From Bicyclus anynana (lineage: Eukaryota; Arthropoda; Insecta; Lepidoptera; Nymphalidae): DNA of 64,000 nt. The notes under the pieces were generated by a model, which was given only the letters and a program-made list of their open reading frames with translations, had not been told where the DNA came from and did not search any database. Below are positions 42,591 through 53,776 of the stretch, piece by piece. Position numbers and translations under genes: made by a program. The stretch's first letter is position 1. Every line of letters begins with the position of its first letter. Location: the NCBI RefSeq assembly GCF_947172395.1, contig NC_069083.1, forward strand, positions 17,826,501-17,890,500, written 5' to 3'.

Positions 42591-42750
42591 ATTTTTTATC
42601 ACGGAGAAATCCATAGTTACAGCGGAATTTGTGAAAAATTCAATTTTACTTAATTGAAGTCGCGGGTGTCTAGTATCAAATAAATCCATTTTTGTTCGTA
42701 TGGGTTTCAAAGGCAGAGAAGCGCCGTAACAATCTCGCCCAGGGGCGCTG
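42591..42750 (-). mobile_element. Helitron H2-like 3' fragment
   Basis: ATCACGGAGAAATCCATAGTT, GCGGAATTTGTGAAAAATTC and GAAGTCGCGGGTGTCTAGTA look like a 3' end of family H2 (strand plus would also fit: CTAGT at 42671). Short and worn. Confidence 0.4.
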
Positions 42751-43084
42751 GTAGTGCTAAAGACGGCACTGAGTATAAGCAGTATTTATCAGTATGACTA
42801 TCAATAACACCAAAGAGAATATGAGAGATGGGTAGTATTCAGTCAGCATACCTTATAAAATACTACGCGCTGGTTATAATAGGGTCACACCAATCACATA
42901 TTTAATTAAGAAAAGTTTTCACAAAATATAGTAAAACCTTCTTTTCCATAACCTCTAACAGCTAAACAGTTGAGAACATCCAAAAAAACTTTGTTTTCAA
43001 ATTGCAATCATTCTGGTTTATTATTTACAATCTGTGAACATCTTGGTTTACGCCACCTTGCGTGGCGACAAACTCATTATTAAT

Positions 43085-43258
43085 AATCCCAGATGGTTGT
43101 TTGGATGATTGGTCTGCTAAAGTATACCGCTGTGCTCATTTCCGCAAAACAGTACTTCGGGACCTTATAATACAGGTCCAGTAATTACAAAAAGGTTCCA
43201 GTCCTTTATGTTATTGTAATTTTGATAACTGAATAAATATTTGATTTGATTTGATTTG
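43085..43258 (+). mobile_element. Retroposon 3' end with (TTGAT)n tail
   Basis: GGTCTGCTAAAGTATACCGC, TGTGCTCATTTCCGCAAAAC, AGTACTTCGGGACCTTATAA, then AACTGAATAAATATTTGATT and TTGAT repeats. The AATAAATATTTGATTTGATT end is the pattern of a LINE or SINE tail. Confidence 0.6.
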
Positions 43259-43560
43259 TATTATTATGTATCGATCTAAATGGTAAGGATACCAATGAAA
43301 TTAATTAAGCACTTGGGTCTAATTCTCAATTTGATAAAACCACAGCATTGTACTCGTAAGATTGTTCTTTCCCGAAGTAAAGTTGCGAAGTAGACAATAA
43401 ATCAACATCTAAAAATGGTTCCAAACAAATGACAATTCCGACAAAGTTCAATTCTTTTACTATTCCCTTTTACGAAATACCTTCACGTTATTCATAGCTA
43501 CGATTACTTTGATAACGACGGCGCTGCCCGATTGACCCCGCACGCGGTATATATTTTTCT
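43259..43560. other. Intergenic, no feature seen
   Basis: Nothing recognised. Confidence 0.4.
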
Positions 43561-43599
43561 CTTTTGACACTGAACGTCACTTGGCGGTTTCATTCGTTA

Positions 43600-43700
43600 C
43601 GGTATTATGACATATTCATAACTCTTTCGCTATAAAAGTGTATACGAGTCAACTGTTCATACAGTTTCATACGCAAGTGACTCATACTTCATACAACATT
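43600..43700 (+). promoter_or_regulatory. Possible RNA polymerase II promoter
   Basis: TCGCTATAAAAGTGTATACG (TATA box at 43630-43636), then about 30 bases later GTTCATACAGTTTC, which could hold an initiator. A transcript would start near 43660. No downstream exon has been recognised, so this is only a candidate. Confidence 0.3.
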
Positions 43701-44532
43701 GGTATAAAATTCTCGCCGCGAACTAGGCAAATCAATTTTCCTTTTGTTGCGTTAGTTGATAAATATTTAATGCTACTGAGGTGTTAAATTGTATTCATTT
43801 CAATTATATAAATTATATTTATGTCAACGATATGTAACTATATATATACCTAGATGGATAGGTAATTATTATTTTCAAAAATAAAAGCTGGATTTTAACG
43901 CAAAATGAAAAAAATGTAATTATCGAAAAGTATATAATCGTAATATAATATAATAATAATAGGCTAAATAGATCCCCGCCCATTGAAATTATAGTAACCA
44001 TTACTAACACATTCTTATCGACTAAATATAGGTGAATAAGAATATTGTTAATAAAAAAATCGAGACATAAAATTTTGGGGTTCCCTGATTTACAAGGTTC
44101 TTAAAGGAAAAAAAACGAGATGTCTTTAATAAACTTTAAGAACTCGCCAAGTAACGAGTATATAAATGCACAAGTTTGTACAAATTACATCAGATAAGAG
44201 TACAAACGCTAAGTTACAAAGTTCAAAGTCAACACACACAAAGTCCTTTACGCACACTACTTAGGCTTTGTGTTCACAGATAGGGAATACCAGAAATATG
44301 TATCTATGTTTTGTATTCTATTTATTACTGCTTTACCAGGGCGAAATGCAGCTTTGGCCCACCACGCAATATCAGTGCTGGTTGGCGGACATAAGGCACT
44401 AACACGCGTTTTAAAACGATTGTTCAATACACTTCCCAGCGCCCTCCAATTTGAGGTAAGGGTTGATAATGTGACTGTTTATTTTTGTGTCAACCATACT
44501 AGACAAATTAGCAATGTTCTATAGCATGGCAT
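43701..44532. other. Intergenic, no feature seen
   Basis: The sequence 44270-44520 has an open frame (ending ISNVL) without known motifs. No splice sites support it. Confidence 0.4.
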
Positions 44533-44542
44533 TAGCATGCAC

Positions 44543-44851
44543 CACTGGGCTATCACATGAGACGTAATAGCCCAATGGATATGACCTCTGCCTTCCATTT
44601 GGAAGGCGTAGGTTCGGATCCGGTCCGGGGTATGCATCTCCAACTTTTCAGTTGTGTGCATTTTAAGAAATTCAACTCAAACGGTGAAGGAAAACATCGC
44701 GAAGAAACTTGCATACCTAAAAATTTTCTTTATTCTCTAGATGTGTGCAGTCTGTCAATTGGGCCAGCGTGGTGGACTAAGGCCTAACCCCTCTCATCCT
44801 GAGAGGAGACTCGTGCTAAACAGTGAGCCAAATATCGGTTGTTAATACTGA
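44543..44851 (+). mobile_element. SINE family A with an inverted head piece
   Basis: The 10-bp TAGCATGCAC flanks it at 44533-44542 and 44852-44861. Just inside the left copy, CACTGGGCTATCACATG is the reverse complement of the SINE start, followed by GACGTAATAGCCCAATGGAT, so the first 16 bases are present twice in opposite directions. Body and CCTGAGAGGAGACTCG are normal. Confidence 0.88.
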
Positions 44852-44861
44852 TAGCATGCAC

Positions 44862-45377
44862 TTCTATTACAGAGAACCCTAGTACTGAAAGTCTACAGGT
44901 TCTGCTTAAACAATGCATACATGGCCTTAGAGAAAACACCCAGAAAAGCCGTTTACTAAGGTGGAAAGATAACGTCGCCCGAATTACACCCAACCAAGCA
45001 TAAGCATTAGGGCGAGAGATATAACACTTACCTACTGAGTAAGTATGTCTGTTGGGATCTAAATTACGCTTTATTACAGAAAACTTGCTGAAAACATGAT
45101 TATAATTTTAAGCACAAAGTTGTCATTAACATAATGTTTTTGAACTCCTTAAAATCACATTAAAATGCTATATGGTTATCTTAATAACTTAAAAAGTAAT
45201 TGACTAAGAGATAAATAGAATGACTAAGAGTCATTATATTGATCAGAATATAATCAACTTCTCAACTCCGCACTGAGATTTTTTTAAAGAAAAGTTCAAT
45301 AATAATTTACCTATAGCTCGATCTAGGACTCGAACCCTGATCTCGTGATCTGATAGAGGATAGGTACAATAATTTCC
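44862..45377. other. Intergenic, no feature seen
   Basis: Near 45320-45350, CTCGATCTAGGACTCGAACC looks like a tRNA-like SINE head on the minus strand, otherwise unassigned. Confidence 0.4.
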
Positions 45378-45582
45378 TTCATCAAAAACCATATTCGGCT
45401 AACTTTTAAGCACGAGTCTCTTCTTAGAATGAGAGGGGTAAGGCTAACCACGCTGGCCCAATGTGGATTGGCAGACTACACACACGTAGAGAATTAACAA
45501 AATTCTCAAGGTTTCCTCACGATGTTTTTTCTTCACCGCTTGAGACAAGTAATATTTATTTTCTTGAAATGCACATAACTGA
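45378..45582 (-). mobile_element. SINE family A, head missing
   Basis: CCATATTCGGCTAACTTTTA, CTTCTTAGAATGAGAGGGG, GCTGGCCCAATGTGGATTGG, CTCACGATGTTTTTTCTTCACC, stopping at AAATGCACATAACTGATTG. Confidence 0.8.
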
Positions 45583-45617
45583 TTGATTATTATTAATCCT
45601 GAAAAACAGGAAACTAA

Positions 45618-45835
45618 ATCTATACTAATATTATAAAGCTGAAGAGTTTGTTTGTTTCTTTGTTTGTTTGTTTGTTTGATTGAACGCGATAATCTCAGGA
45701 ACTACTGGTCCGATTTGAAAAATTCTTTCTGTGTTAGATAGCCCATTTATCGAGGAAGGCTATAGACCATATATTATCCCCGTATTCCTACGGGAACGGG
45801 AACCACGCGGGTAAAACCCTGTGGCATCAGCTAGT
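45618..45835 (+). mobile_element. Helitron-like element, family H1, near full length
   Basis: TCTATACTAATATTATAAAG start after A; a TTTG run; CTCAGGAACTACTGGTCCG; GATAGCCCATTTATCGAGG; ACGGGAACGGGAACCACG; and the end GCATCAGCTAG before T. The start and end fit the Helitron rule (TC ... CTAG, between A and T). Confidence 0.82.
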
Positions 45836-46105
45836 TCAACAATATATTTTAGATTGGATACAAGTTGAAAAGCCGATGGAATTTGGGATTCCAAGGTTTT
45901 TGAATACCGCAGTATTGATCGATTTCCTATTAGATGGACAGACGTTAACAAAGGTGTCGCAGAAGCCTTTGGCTATAGGCAGTGGACTGTGAAGATTTGA
46001 AATACGTATGTTTATATTTATCTATATAGCTACCCAGATTGGTAATTCCAATCGGAACTACATTTATATTTATAGACAAGAAGTAATAATAACTTAAACA
46101 TTTGC
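45836..46105. other. Short intergenic stretch
   Basis: Nothing recognised. Confidence 0.4.
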
Positions 46106-46215
46106 CCCTGTAGCCAAGTGGCACGTCAATTCGCTTTCTGCGATCGCAAACGCTAGTTTTCGAAACGTTAGCGTTCGTAGAAAGAGAATCGACTTGCCAC
46201 TTGGCTACAGGGGCT
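46106..46215. mobile_element. Foldback MITE with CCCCTGTAGCCAAGTGGC ends
   Basis: Left CCCCTGTAGCCAAGTGGCAC and right GTGGCTACAGGGG-type sequence (CCACTTGGCTACAGGGG) form arms over nearly the whole 108 bases, with mismatches in the middle. A single arm occurs at 26802-26870. Confidence 0.78.
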
Positions 46216-46303
46216 GGTATCAGCTTTTTTGAGAGCTAAGCCTTTCTTCTTAAAGTAGATTTAGAGTTTAGACTCACCATGGCTGATTGGCGAACAAAAA
46301 TAA

Positions 46304-46501
46304 TCTTAATATATAAATGCGAAAGTCATCAAGTGGTTTTCTTGATGTTTACATCATGAAATCTGGAAAACCACTTGACTTAGATAGATAAAATTTGACA
46401 GGGAGGTAGTTTATAGCTAGTAGACATTCGCTTGGTTTTTTTCCAATAGGGCCGAATTAAAGAGGTTTAGGGGCGGAAAACGTCGCGGGCGTCCGCTAGT
46501 A
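46304..46501 (+). mobile_element. Helitron-like element, family H4
   Basis: TCTTAATATATAAATGCGAA start, GAAAACCACTTGACTTAGAT, TTGACAGGGAGGTAGTTTAT and CGTCGCGGGCGTCCGCTAG end before T. Contains a duplicated inverted bit AAGTGGTTTTCTTGATG / CATCATGAAATCTGG. Confidence 0.75.
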
Positions 46502-46669
46502 ATAAATTACTATTTTTATAAATAAAAGAAGGTCTTATTCGACCATTAGCTGATAATCATCATCATTTTCAACGTATTTTTGTGGAACAAAAACGAAAAT
46601 ACGATGAAAAAAGTTGTAATGACTTATTACTTGAATGATACACCGAGATACATAACAACCGTGCAGGTG

Positions 46670-46795
46670 CGGGCAATCCAGCGACGTCTCTGTTGGATGA
46701 AGCTCACCTTGAACTCAAGCGCACCATCAACCCAAATTGGAACCCACGACTTCATGATCCGAAGTCACATAGCCTAGCCATCAAACCAACGAGGC
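46670..46795 (-). mobile_element. Possible tRNA-derived SINE head
   Basis: CAAATTGGAACCCACGACTT, then AAGTCACATAGCCTAGCCAT and CAAACCAACGAGGC looks like an inverted tRNA-like head. Other copies in this window are not obvious. Confidence 0.35.
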
Positions 46796-48200
46796 CGATA
46801 CTTCTTAGTTTCTTTACTAAATGAGCGTTTCTTGTTAACCCAGTTTAAGAAACTAAAAAATAACTACTTCCCTCTCAGATTGCTTGACTCAGCGGAATGA
46901 AGATTGAGTTTATAAACTTAACTTTATTTGCGATAAAGTTCCACCACGCACAGTCACTGCGAGGCGTTTAATCATTATAAGTATCCTGAACTAATAAAGC
47001 TAATATAGCTTTTATACAAAATTAACTTTAATAGTGACTGTGCAGAAAACTTTCAGTTTCGAGCGTCATTTTAAAAGTTTATTTATGGCAATAGACCTTA
47101 TAAATAATTAATAATTTTAGACTTTGCACCAGTACGCCTACGCCTAAAACTGTAGGTACAATATAAGTCATGTCGTAACGCATGGCCTTTATTTATTAGT
47201 TTTAGCAGACTCAAAAGTGGTTTACAAACAATAAGAAAACCAAAGTCGAACAAATTCACAACATTTGTCAGGACAACCTAATTAACAAATCAAACTGTAA
47301 CCAAAATAAAACCTGAGAATGACAGAGAATGACCTTGAGTGGAGTCACGAACGTTGTGTGTAGGGTTTAACGCCCTTGACAGTTAACCAACACTCCCCTT
47401 TTCCACTCAAGTCACTCTCCCCGCCTATCCCAGGTAACCCTTAAAGAATTACACAACAAGAAATTCTTAAATCTTAAATCCTTCCCAACTGGGATAGAGA
47501 TACACATTAGAACGCACCATTGTAATTGTTCCGTAGGTACATCAAAAGGAAAACAAAATAAGAAAACCTAAAAGTCTGTGTGTTTGTTTGTTTAGATCCT
47601 TTATCTCGTTAACGCGTGGAGGTATCTATAGTCCCTTGAAGCTATGAACAAACTTCTAAGTTAGCGTAAAATAAAGATGTACCGTATATGTTTATGCCGT
47701 AAAATACGTATGTTTCAATACTTTCAAGTAAATCAAAATTTGAAGGGTACTTTCCTTTGTCCTAGAACTATGAAATTTGGCAAACTAAGTAATATCATCA
47801 TTTAGTCTATGAACTTATAGGATCTATACATCTGTAATTAAATCACAAAAAACAAATTCCTTTTGCAAGGAATGGAGTCCACAATATTTACCTACTATGT
47901 AAGCGTTTGATCTGCCCCGTACATTCAACCAATTAAGCCCACATTGTTTGGTTAATCTAAGCAAGACATGCCAGGGTTTGCGCTGCCCATGATAATATTT
48001 GCACAGGCAGCATGGGCAATAATAATGCTGCGTAATAATAACCAGTGTTGCAACGACCTGGCTCTTTGTCAGGTTTATAAGACAAAAATTATAAACTAAA
48101 ATAAGTTGTAAAGCAAAATGCTATGTATATACAATAGCAGACCCCGTTTCGTAGTTCTCATTTCTGTGGGAAAAGGGGATATACGTATAATATGTTACTG
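46796..48200. other. Intergenic, no feature seen
   Basis: About 1.4 kb with no recognised exon or repeat boundary. Confidence 0.45.
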
Positions 48201-48207
48201 GTTGATA

Positions 48208-48405
48208 ATGTAGCTTTCAAAGGAAAAACATCATGAAGAAACCCTCACATTTGAGAATTTTCTTCATTATCTACGTACCTATGTGAAGTCTGCCAATCCG
48301 CATTGGGTTCATCCACCTGGTGGACTATTAGCCTAAACTCTTTCATTCTTAGAGGAGACTCTTGATGAACAGTGAGCTGAATATGACTTGTTAATGATGA
48401 TGATG

Positions 48406-48437
<32 letters not shown>

Positions 48438-48441
48438 GATG
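48208..48441 (+). mobile_element. SINE family A, head missing, with (ATG)n tail
   Basis: GTAGCTTTCAAAGGAAAAAC, CCAATCCGCATTGGGTTCATC, CTTTCATTCTTAGAGGAGAC, AGTGAGCTGAATATGACTTG and a (GAT)n tail to 48441. The tRNA-like head is absent and several bases differ from the family. Confidence 0.8.
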
Positions 48442-48661
48442 ATTGGTGAAAGAAGTTTTAAAATCGGTTTACCTAATAGTTTCAAAGCCTGACAAATAAA
48501 CAAACAAAAAATCACTCAATAACATCTTCGAAAGCAGGAAGTGCATTTAATAACAGTCTTGACTTTTCATTACTAAGCCTAAAACCTCCTCGAATGAACA
48601 AATAAAATAAATTTATGTTATTTACTTATTTTCGCAGTATGACTGTTTGAACCAGTCATTT

Positions 48662-48778
48662 GAACATCTTTCAGTGTTAGATAGCCCATATATCGAGGAA
48701 GGCTATAGGCTATATAATATCCCCGTATTCCTACGGGAACGGGAACCACGCGGGTGAAACCGCGCGGTGTCAGCTAGT
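48662..48778 (+). mobile_element. Helitron-like element, family H1, 5'-truncated
   Basis: TTTCAGTGTTAGATAGCCCA, CGAGGAAGGCTATAGGCTAT, CTACGGGAACGGGAACCACG, and GTGTCAGCTAGTAT end. The 5' half is missing. Confidence 0.78.
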
Positions 48779-50080
48779 ATTATTATACAGTCAATAACAG
48801 AATTGTATCAGCTTACATGGTCTCTATAAATGTACTTATCGTCAAATAGTATGCTCGGTGCAAACATACTTACTATGAATGAAATATGATCAATGATGTA
48901 CAACTTTCTTGTTGGTTTGCCCTAGGGTTGGCAATATCGATTTTAGTTATTTTTCTTCCACTCGCTGGGAGAAAAATACAATCTACCGTTTTCTTTTCAA
49001 TTATTATGTAGACAGTTTTTCTGTTTATAGTGTAAAAGTGTATGGATATTAGAAAAACATGCTTCTATTTAAATACAAAGTGAAGAAATACCTTGGAACA
49101 TTATGAAACAAAGTCGTAAATGGTTTTGTTTTTATATTCTTTCTTTAAAAAAAAATACTACTTAATGTGCAACATACGTAACAGCCTTGTAGTTATCGGA
49201 AATATTTACTTACGATTTTTTTGTAATAAAATGCTATATTGCACATAAAAAAGGATAACGCTTAACAGCGTATCGTATAATATAATAGCGTATCGTATCG
49301 AGATTATACGCTAGTATAATTACTCTTATTTTCACAATATTATCATCCAGATAAATTTAATGTCAAATAATGTAAACTGGAAATTTAAATTTTGAGTGAT
49401 AAACCTCTGCGCGGCAACCCTAATATTTACAAGTGAATGCACACGAGAAAACTTGGCGTAAGCACTTAGTTTTGCAACACGACGACACCTAACGACTCGC
49501 GGGAACAATGTAACGGGAGCACTTCCTTTTGTGTGAAATAATGAGACCAAATAACTCACTTGAAATTAACTCTAAGCCAACAAGAGATAATGAGCTGAGA
49601 AAGAGAATGTTGCGAGTGAGTTTTTTATTACAAACAATAAATATTCTCTTTGTGTATAGTTATTGTAAATAGTTCTAAATCCGTCTACTTTTAAATCGTG
49701 TAGTTATACGGGAGCCAAGCCGGGGAAGTAGATGTTGGGGTTCCTACCCTACATGCAAAGTGAGGATGAATTTTTTATCGTCTATTCCATGATGTGGGAT
49801 ATCGTTATCGGTATTTTTATGCATTACTTAGGGGATTAAAGTGCTAATTTTATTACTATGGCCCGATACGCACTTAGCCGGTTTTTTTTTTAATAAATAA
49901 CAAGTCGCTTGATGTTAAATGATGATGTTCAAAATGGTAACGGGGTTGCTTAAAAATATATAAGTTTATTTGCCCATATCTCCTACCATGTGACTAGACC
50001 TAAGCTCATGTAGAAAAAAACCAATATTAGCATGATCTGAGAATCCAATCCTGGAAAACTATCGTTGCTGTTTGATCACA
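48779..50080. other. Intergenic, no feature seen
   Basis: About 1.3 kb; short inverted strings (CGTATCGTATAATATA) near 49265-49310; CGATACGCACTTAGCCGG at 49864 is a repeat piece. No gene. Confidence 0.45.
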
Positions 50081-50082
50081 CT

Positions 50083-50316
50083 TCACATCACACTTCACAC
50101 TAATATTATAAAGGCGAAAGTTTGTATGTAAGTGTGTAAGTATGTTTGTTCCTCTTTTACGCTGCGGCTACTGAAGCGATTAGGCTGAAATTTGGAATGG
50201 AAATATATTTTACTCTGGATTAACACATAGGCTACTTTCATCCCAGAAAAATCCATGGTTCCCGCGAGAATTGTGAAGAATTCCACGAGAACAAAGTCGT
50301 CCGATAGTAGTTTATA
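50083..50316 (+). mobile_element. Helitron-like element, family H2
   Basis: TCACACTTCACACTAATATT start, GGCGAAAGTTTGTATGTAAG, TACTGAAGCGATTAGGCTG, CCATGGTTCCCGCG; the end reads GTCGTCCGATAGT rather than GTC..CTAGT. Confidence 0.76.
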
Positions 50317-51488
50317 TTCTAAAAGATATGGCAAAGACGTTTCCATTGAAATAAAGCGTCGTGACAACCCTAGCATATATTGCAGTGATAGGAATGTACG
50401 GCATGTCGCCGCCTCGTAGCAGTGCACAAGTGCACAAACTGCACAAACTGTACAAACTACACTATACGATATCATTACGTGGACAAAATATTAAAGAACA
50501 TTCGGAAGTGCCTTTTCGTAAACATGTTGCGGGAATGTATGGAGCAGTTTGGCTTTAAGTTGTTTGGTAAGAAGTACTGTCAAGCACTTTAGAGCCTTAA
50601 AACTCGTAGGGTAGTTGACTCATATTAAATTTAATATAAACAATATTAATATTGCGTAGTACATAGAATAAGGGTTCGAAATATATGAATTTTAATTAAT
50701 AAAAGTTAAGGACTTCTTATAAAACTTCACAACGCCGTCATCCATTTTGTTAAGAGTATATAATAGTCGGTACGATATGGCTAAAATTCGAAGTGCAAAC
50801 GAGACGCCGAATTATGACTTTCACGTGAGTGAAAAGCACGGAGCGATTGACGCGCGACGCAAATTTTATGACGTGAGCGCCAAAACCATTTTTACCTAAT
50901 TGCAAGTAAATTAAACAACATAACGAAAAACAAAATGGCCATGTTCAAGAGATATACCTAATTTTCTATACAAAACAAAAATTTAAGAAAATAAGTTTGC
51001 TTTTCCTGAGATTGAAAGAAAAATGTGAGCAAAACATGTATTTTTCAAAAAAATAAACTATAGAGAAAAGTTTTACAAATTGTGTATTTTGTATAGTCAT
51101 AACGAAGCTAACACTTTGAAATATCATTTAGCCAAATATCAGGCTCTTAACTTTTCCAGAATCTGAGATCCAGAACCATTTGTAATCACCAAATTACATA
51201 TTGCACACTCTTAAGTCACGATGTTACTTGTACTAAACGTCAAATTAATTTTTATCTAATAGTTTTTTTCACACTCCGTTTGTAAAGGATTCGTTAACGT
51301 GATGTCATGAAACAGTTGAAATATAGACCATCATGGCCGACAGGCGTTTTTCCTCATATTGTCAATAAAATATTATTAAAAAATTAAAATTTTCATGTAC
51401 GTTATCACGTCTCAAAAAATTAAATATTTTTTTTCAATCTAGTAGAACCATAATGAACATTTTAAGACCATTTAAAAAAGTGTCAACA
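50317..51488. other. Intergenic, no feature seen
   Basis: A frame at 50361-50558 contains a short HKLHKLYKLHYT repeat caused by GTGCACAAACTGCACAAACTG tandem units; no gene evidence. The block 50770-50890 is richer in CpG. Confidence 0.4.
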
Positions 51489-51585
51489 AGCCTATTCCAC
51501 GGTTATGGGGCCGGTCTTACACCCGAGAGTGTTTGGGTTTGATTCCCGCCAGTTTCATTTATTGTCATACCCACGTGGCACAAGT
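51489..51585 (+). mobile_element. Possible SINE family C head
   Basis: ACGGTTATGGGGCCGGTCTT, GTTTGGGTTTGATTCCCGCC (B box) and TTATTGTCATACCCACG. Resembles family C in the B-box region. Confidence 0.45.
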
Positions 51586-51813
51586 ATAGTATCGCTTATT
51601 TTACTAATTTCAATATCGTAATGTATCTCATTACGCACATGTGCCATATTATAAAGTAAAATGCACATGTGCTGTAATGTAATATAAAACTTTTATTATC
51701 CGTCTAAAACGAACGGTACTTTTTTAAACCTTAGCAAAAAGTTATGTCAGACAAATGCTCAACATTTTATGAATAAAATCAACTTTGTGAGATAAAATAA
51801 ATAAATAAATAAG

Positions 51814-52119
51814 GAGCCGTGATAGCCCAGTGGATATGACCTCTGCCTCCGATTCCGGAGGGTGTGGGTTCGAATCCGGTCCGGGGCATGCACCTCCAAC
51901 TTTTCAGTTGTGTGCATTTTAAGAAATTAAATATCACGTGTCTCAGTCGGTGAAGGAAAACATCGTGAGGAAACCTGCATACCAGAGAATTATCTTAATT
52001 CTCTGCGTGTGTGAAGTCTGCCAATCCGCATTGGGCCAGCGTGGTGGACTATTGGCCTTATCCCTCTCATTCTGAGAGGAGACTCGAGCTCAGCAGTGAG
52101 CCGAATATGGGTTGATGAC
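51814..52119 (+). mobile_element. SINE family A, full length
   Basis: Best copy in the window: head GAGCCGTGATAGCCCAGTGG (A box), GGTGTGGGTTCGAATCC (B box), GGTCCGGGGCATGCACCTCC, TTAAGAAATTAAATATCACG, ACATCGTGAGGAAACCTGC, CAATCCGCATTGGGCCAGCG, CTGAGAGGAGACTCGAGCTC, GAATATGGGTTGATGAC. GAGATAAAATA flanks it at 51789-51799 and 52120-52130. Confidence 0.95.
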
Positions 52120-52299
52120 GAGATAAAATATAATAAATGAACATTTAATTATTTCATTTTAATAATTTTGACTCGATATTTTTGGGCATTACATAAGGGA
52201 TTCAAGTGCTAACTTTATCTACGGAACCCTACACTGCGTGTGGCCGGACGATATTTTGCGCTTTGATTTGAGACCACACTCGAGTATATTTGCAGACAT

Positions 52300-52508
52300 T
52301 CGGTTATTCTTTCCCCCTTTAACCCCAGAACTTTAAAACGGCTCAACCGATTTTCATCAAACATGTCTAAGAACACTTGCACATATCACCTTCTATACAA
52401 AACAAACTGCAAACACTTCATCCGTTCGGGAGCTATGTTGCCACAGACAGACAGACAGACAGACATCAAACTTATGACACCCCTCTTTTGCGTCGAAGGT
52501 TAAAAAGA
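52300..52508. repeat. Interspersed repeat ending GCGTCGAAGGTTAAAAAG
   Basis: TTTAAAACGGCTCAACCGAT, TTTTCATCAAACATGTCTAAG, ACTTCATCCGTTCGGGAGC, a five-unit CAGA run (52446-52466) and GTCGAAGGTTAAAAAG. Common type of non-coding lepidopteran repeat with a GGTTAAAAAG end. Confidence 0.5.
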
Positions 52509-53400
52509 CATTAAGCGGCCTCCCAACTGCGTATCGCTGGCTAACAGTTAGTAAGTTTAACTCAAATATGAGCAGGCCTTAGATAACCAACACGTCAATC
52601 CCAAAGGCCTGATGTCTACACAATTTGGAAAGAAAACGATAAAAGCAAACAAAAAGTTTACCCAAACGCTGCGAAGTTATTCCCATCTATTCCCAGGCGA
52701 TATGTTCGTCTGTTATCGTGTCCCCTAAAAATTAAAAGAAATAATATTTTTATATTACTTTTACGTCTACGTCCCTGGAGATGACGATTAGGTAGCTATT
52801 TTGTTAAAAGAAAAGAAATTATTCTACGGTAATTTAATTCTCAATCGATGGTTTAGGATGTTTTTATAATAATGATGTCTTCAGTCCACTATGGCGACCG
52901 ACTAATAGCGGTATAACCATTCGAAGCTGGCTGGATTTTGGAAACATCACAGTCCGGTGTCGGGCAGCAGCGACACCGGTGCGTAAAAATCCAGCCATGC
53001 AAATGGCGAATGACCAAATTTCCTTATAATGAACTACAACAAAACTCAACAGCCCCTATTTTTCTTAGTTCTGTAAAAACAAAAAAAAATATTGATAAAG
53101 CCTTTTACGACTTTACTCAGCACGTATTCATGTTTAGGTATTTTTCGAACTGCAATGGGTCCATCAACCTCCCTTCATCGAATCCTTTCATGAATGGTGC
53201 GTTTATGTTTCAACATTAAAATCTGAATAATTATTCTGATGATAATGATATGCGTATATACCCCGGCAAGTAAGTTTAGCCAAAGAAGCTTATATCTGCG
53301 CAGATACAATTACAAACCAAAGAGTTAAACGCGTGATCCGATTATTCATTTTCAATCATTTGGACAGTCCTGTTTACAAAATCTAGCCAGTTTCAAATGG
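52509..53400. other. Intergenic, a local inverted repeat
   Basis: TGGATTTTGGAAACATCACA and TAAAAATCCAGCCATGC bracket CCGGTGTCGGGCAGCAGCGACACCGG, a short palindromic patch at 52955-52980. TATAACCATTCGAAGCTGG near 52910 recurs inverted near 53385-53405. No gene. Confidence 0.45.
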
Positions 53401-53423
53401 TTATACCGCCATTAATCGGTAGC

Positions 53424-53467
53424 CATAGTGGACTGAGGACATCAAGCGGGTTGCGGGGAGCCACTGA
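53424..53467 (+). pseudogene. RTE family 2 fragment
   Basis: TAGTGGACTGAGGACATCAA then GCGGGTTGCGGGGAGCCACTG matches the WTEDIKRVAGSR block. Interrupted by the SINE that follows. Confidence 0.6.
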
Positions 53468-53776
53468 AATGTGTGCTGTGGACTTACAAGACGGAGGTCC
53501 TGGGTTCGATCCCCGGCTGGGCTGATTGAAGTTTTCTTAATTGGTCCAGGTCTGGCTGGTGGGAGGCTTCGGCCGTGGCTAGTTACCACCCTACCGACAA
53601 AGACGTGCCGCCAAGCGATTTAGCGTTCCAGTACGATGCCGTGTAAAAACCGAAAAGGATGTGGATTGTCATCCTCCTCCTAACAAGTTAAGCCCGCTTG
53701 CATCTTAGATTGCATCATCACTTACCAGGTGAGATTGCAGTCAAGGGCTAACTTGTACAGAATAAAAAAAAAAGCT
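53468..53776 (+). mobile_element. SINE family B, near full length
   Basis: GTGGACTTACAAGACGGAGG, TCCTGGGTTCGATCCCCGG (B box), TTTTCTTAATTGGTCCAGGT, GGCTTCGGCCGTGGCTAGTT, GCCGCCAAGCGATTTAGCG, TTGCATCATCACTTACCAGG, AGTCAAGGGCTAACTTGTAC and an A-rich end at 53760-53776. The A-box head is missing at the left. Confidence 0.9.

Noticed and set aside
51814..51905. tRNA gene in the SINE head
   Set aside because: A and B boxes are present but the cloverleaf does not close and the sequence continues as a multi-copy SINE.
52446..52466. Short CAGA repeat as a CRISPR-like or satellite array
   Set aside because: Only about five 4-base units inside a dispersed repeat; no spacers. No CRISPR array exists in the window.
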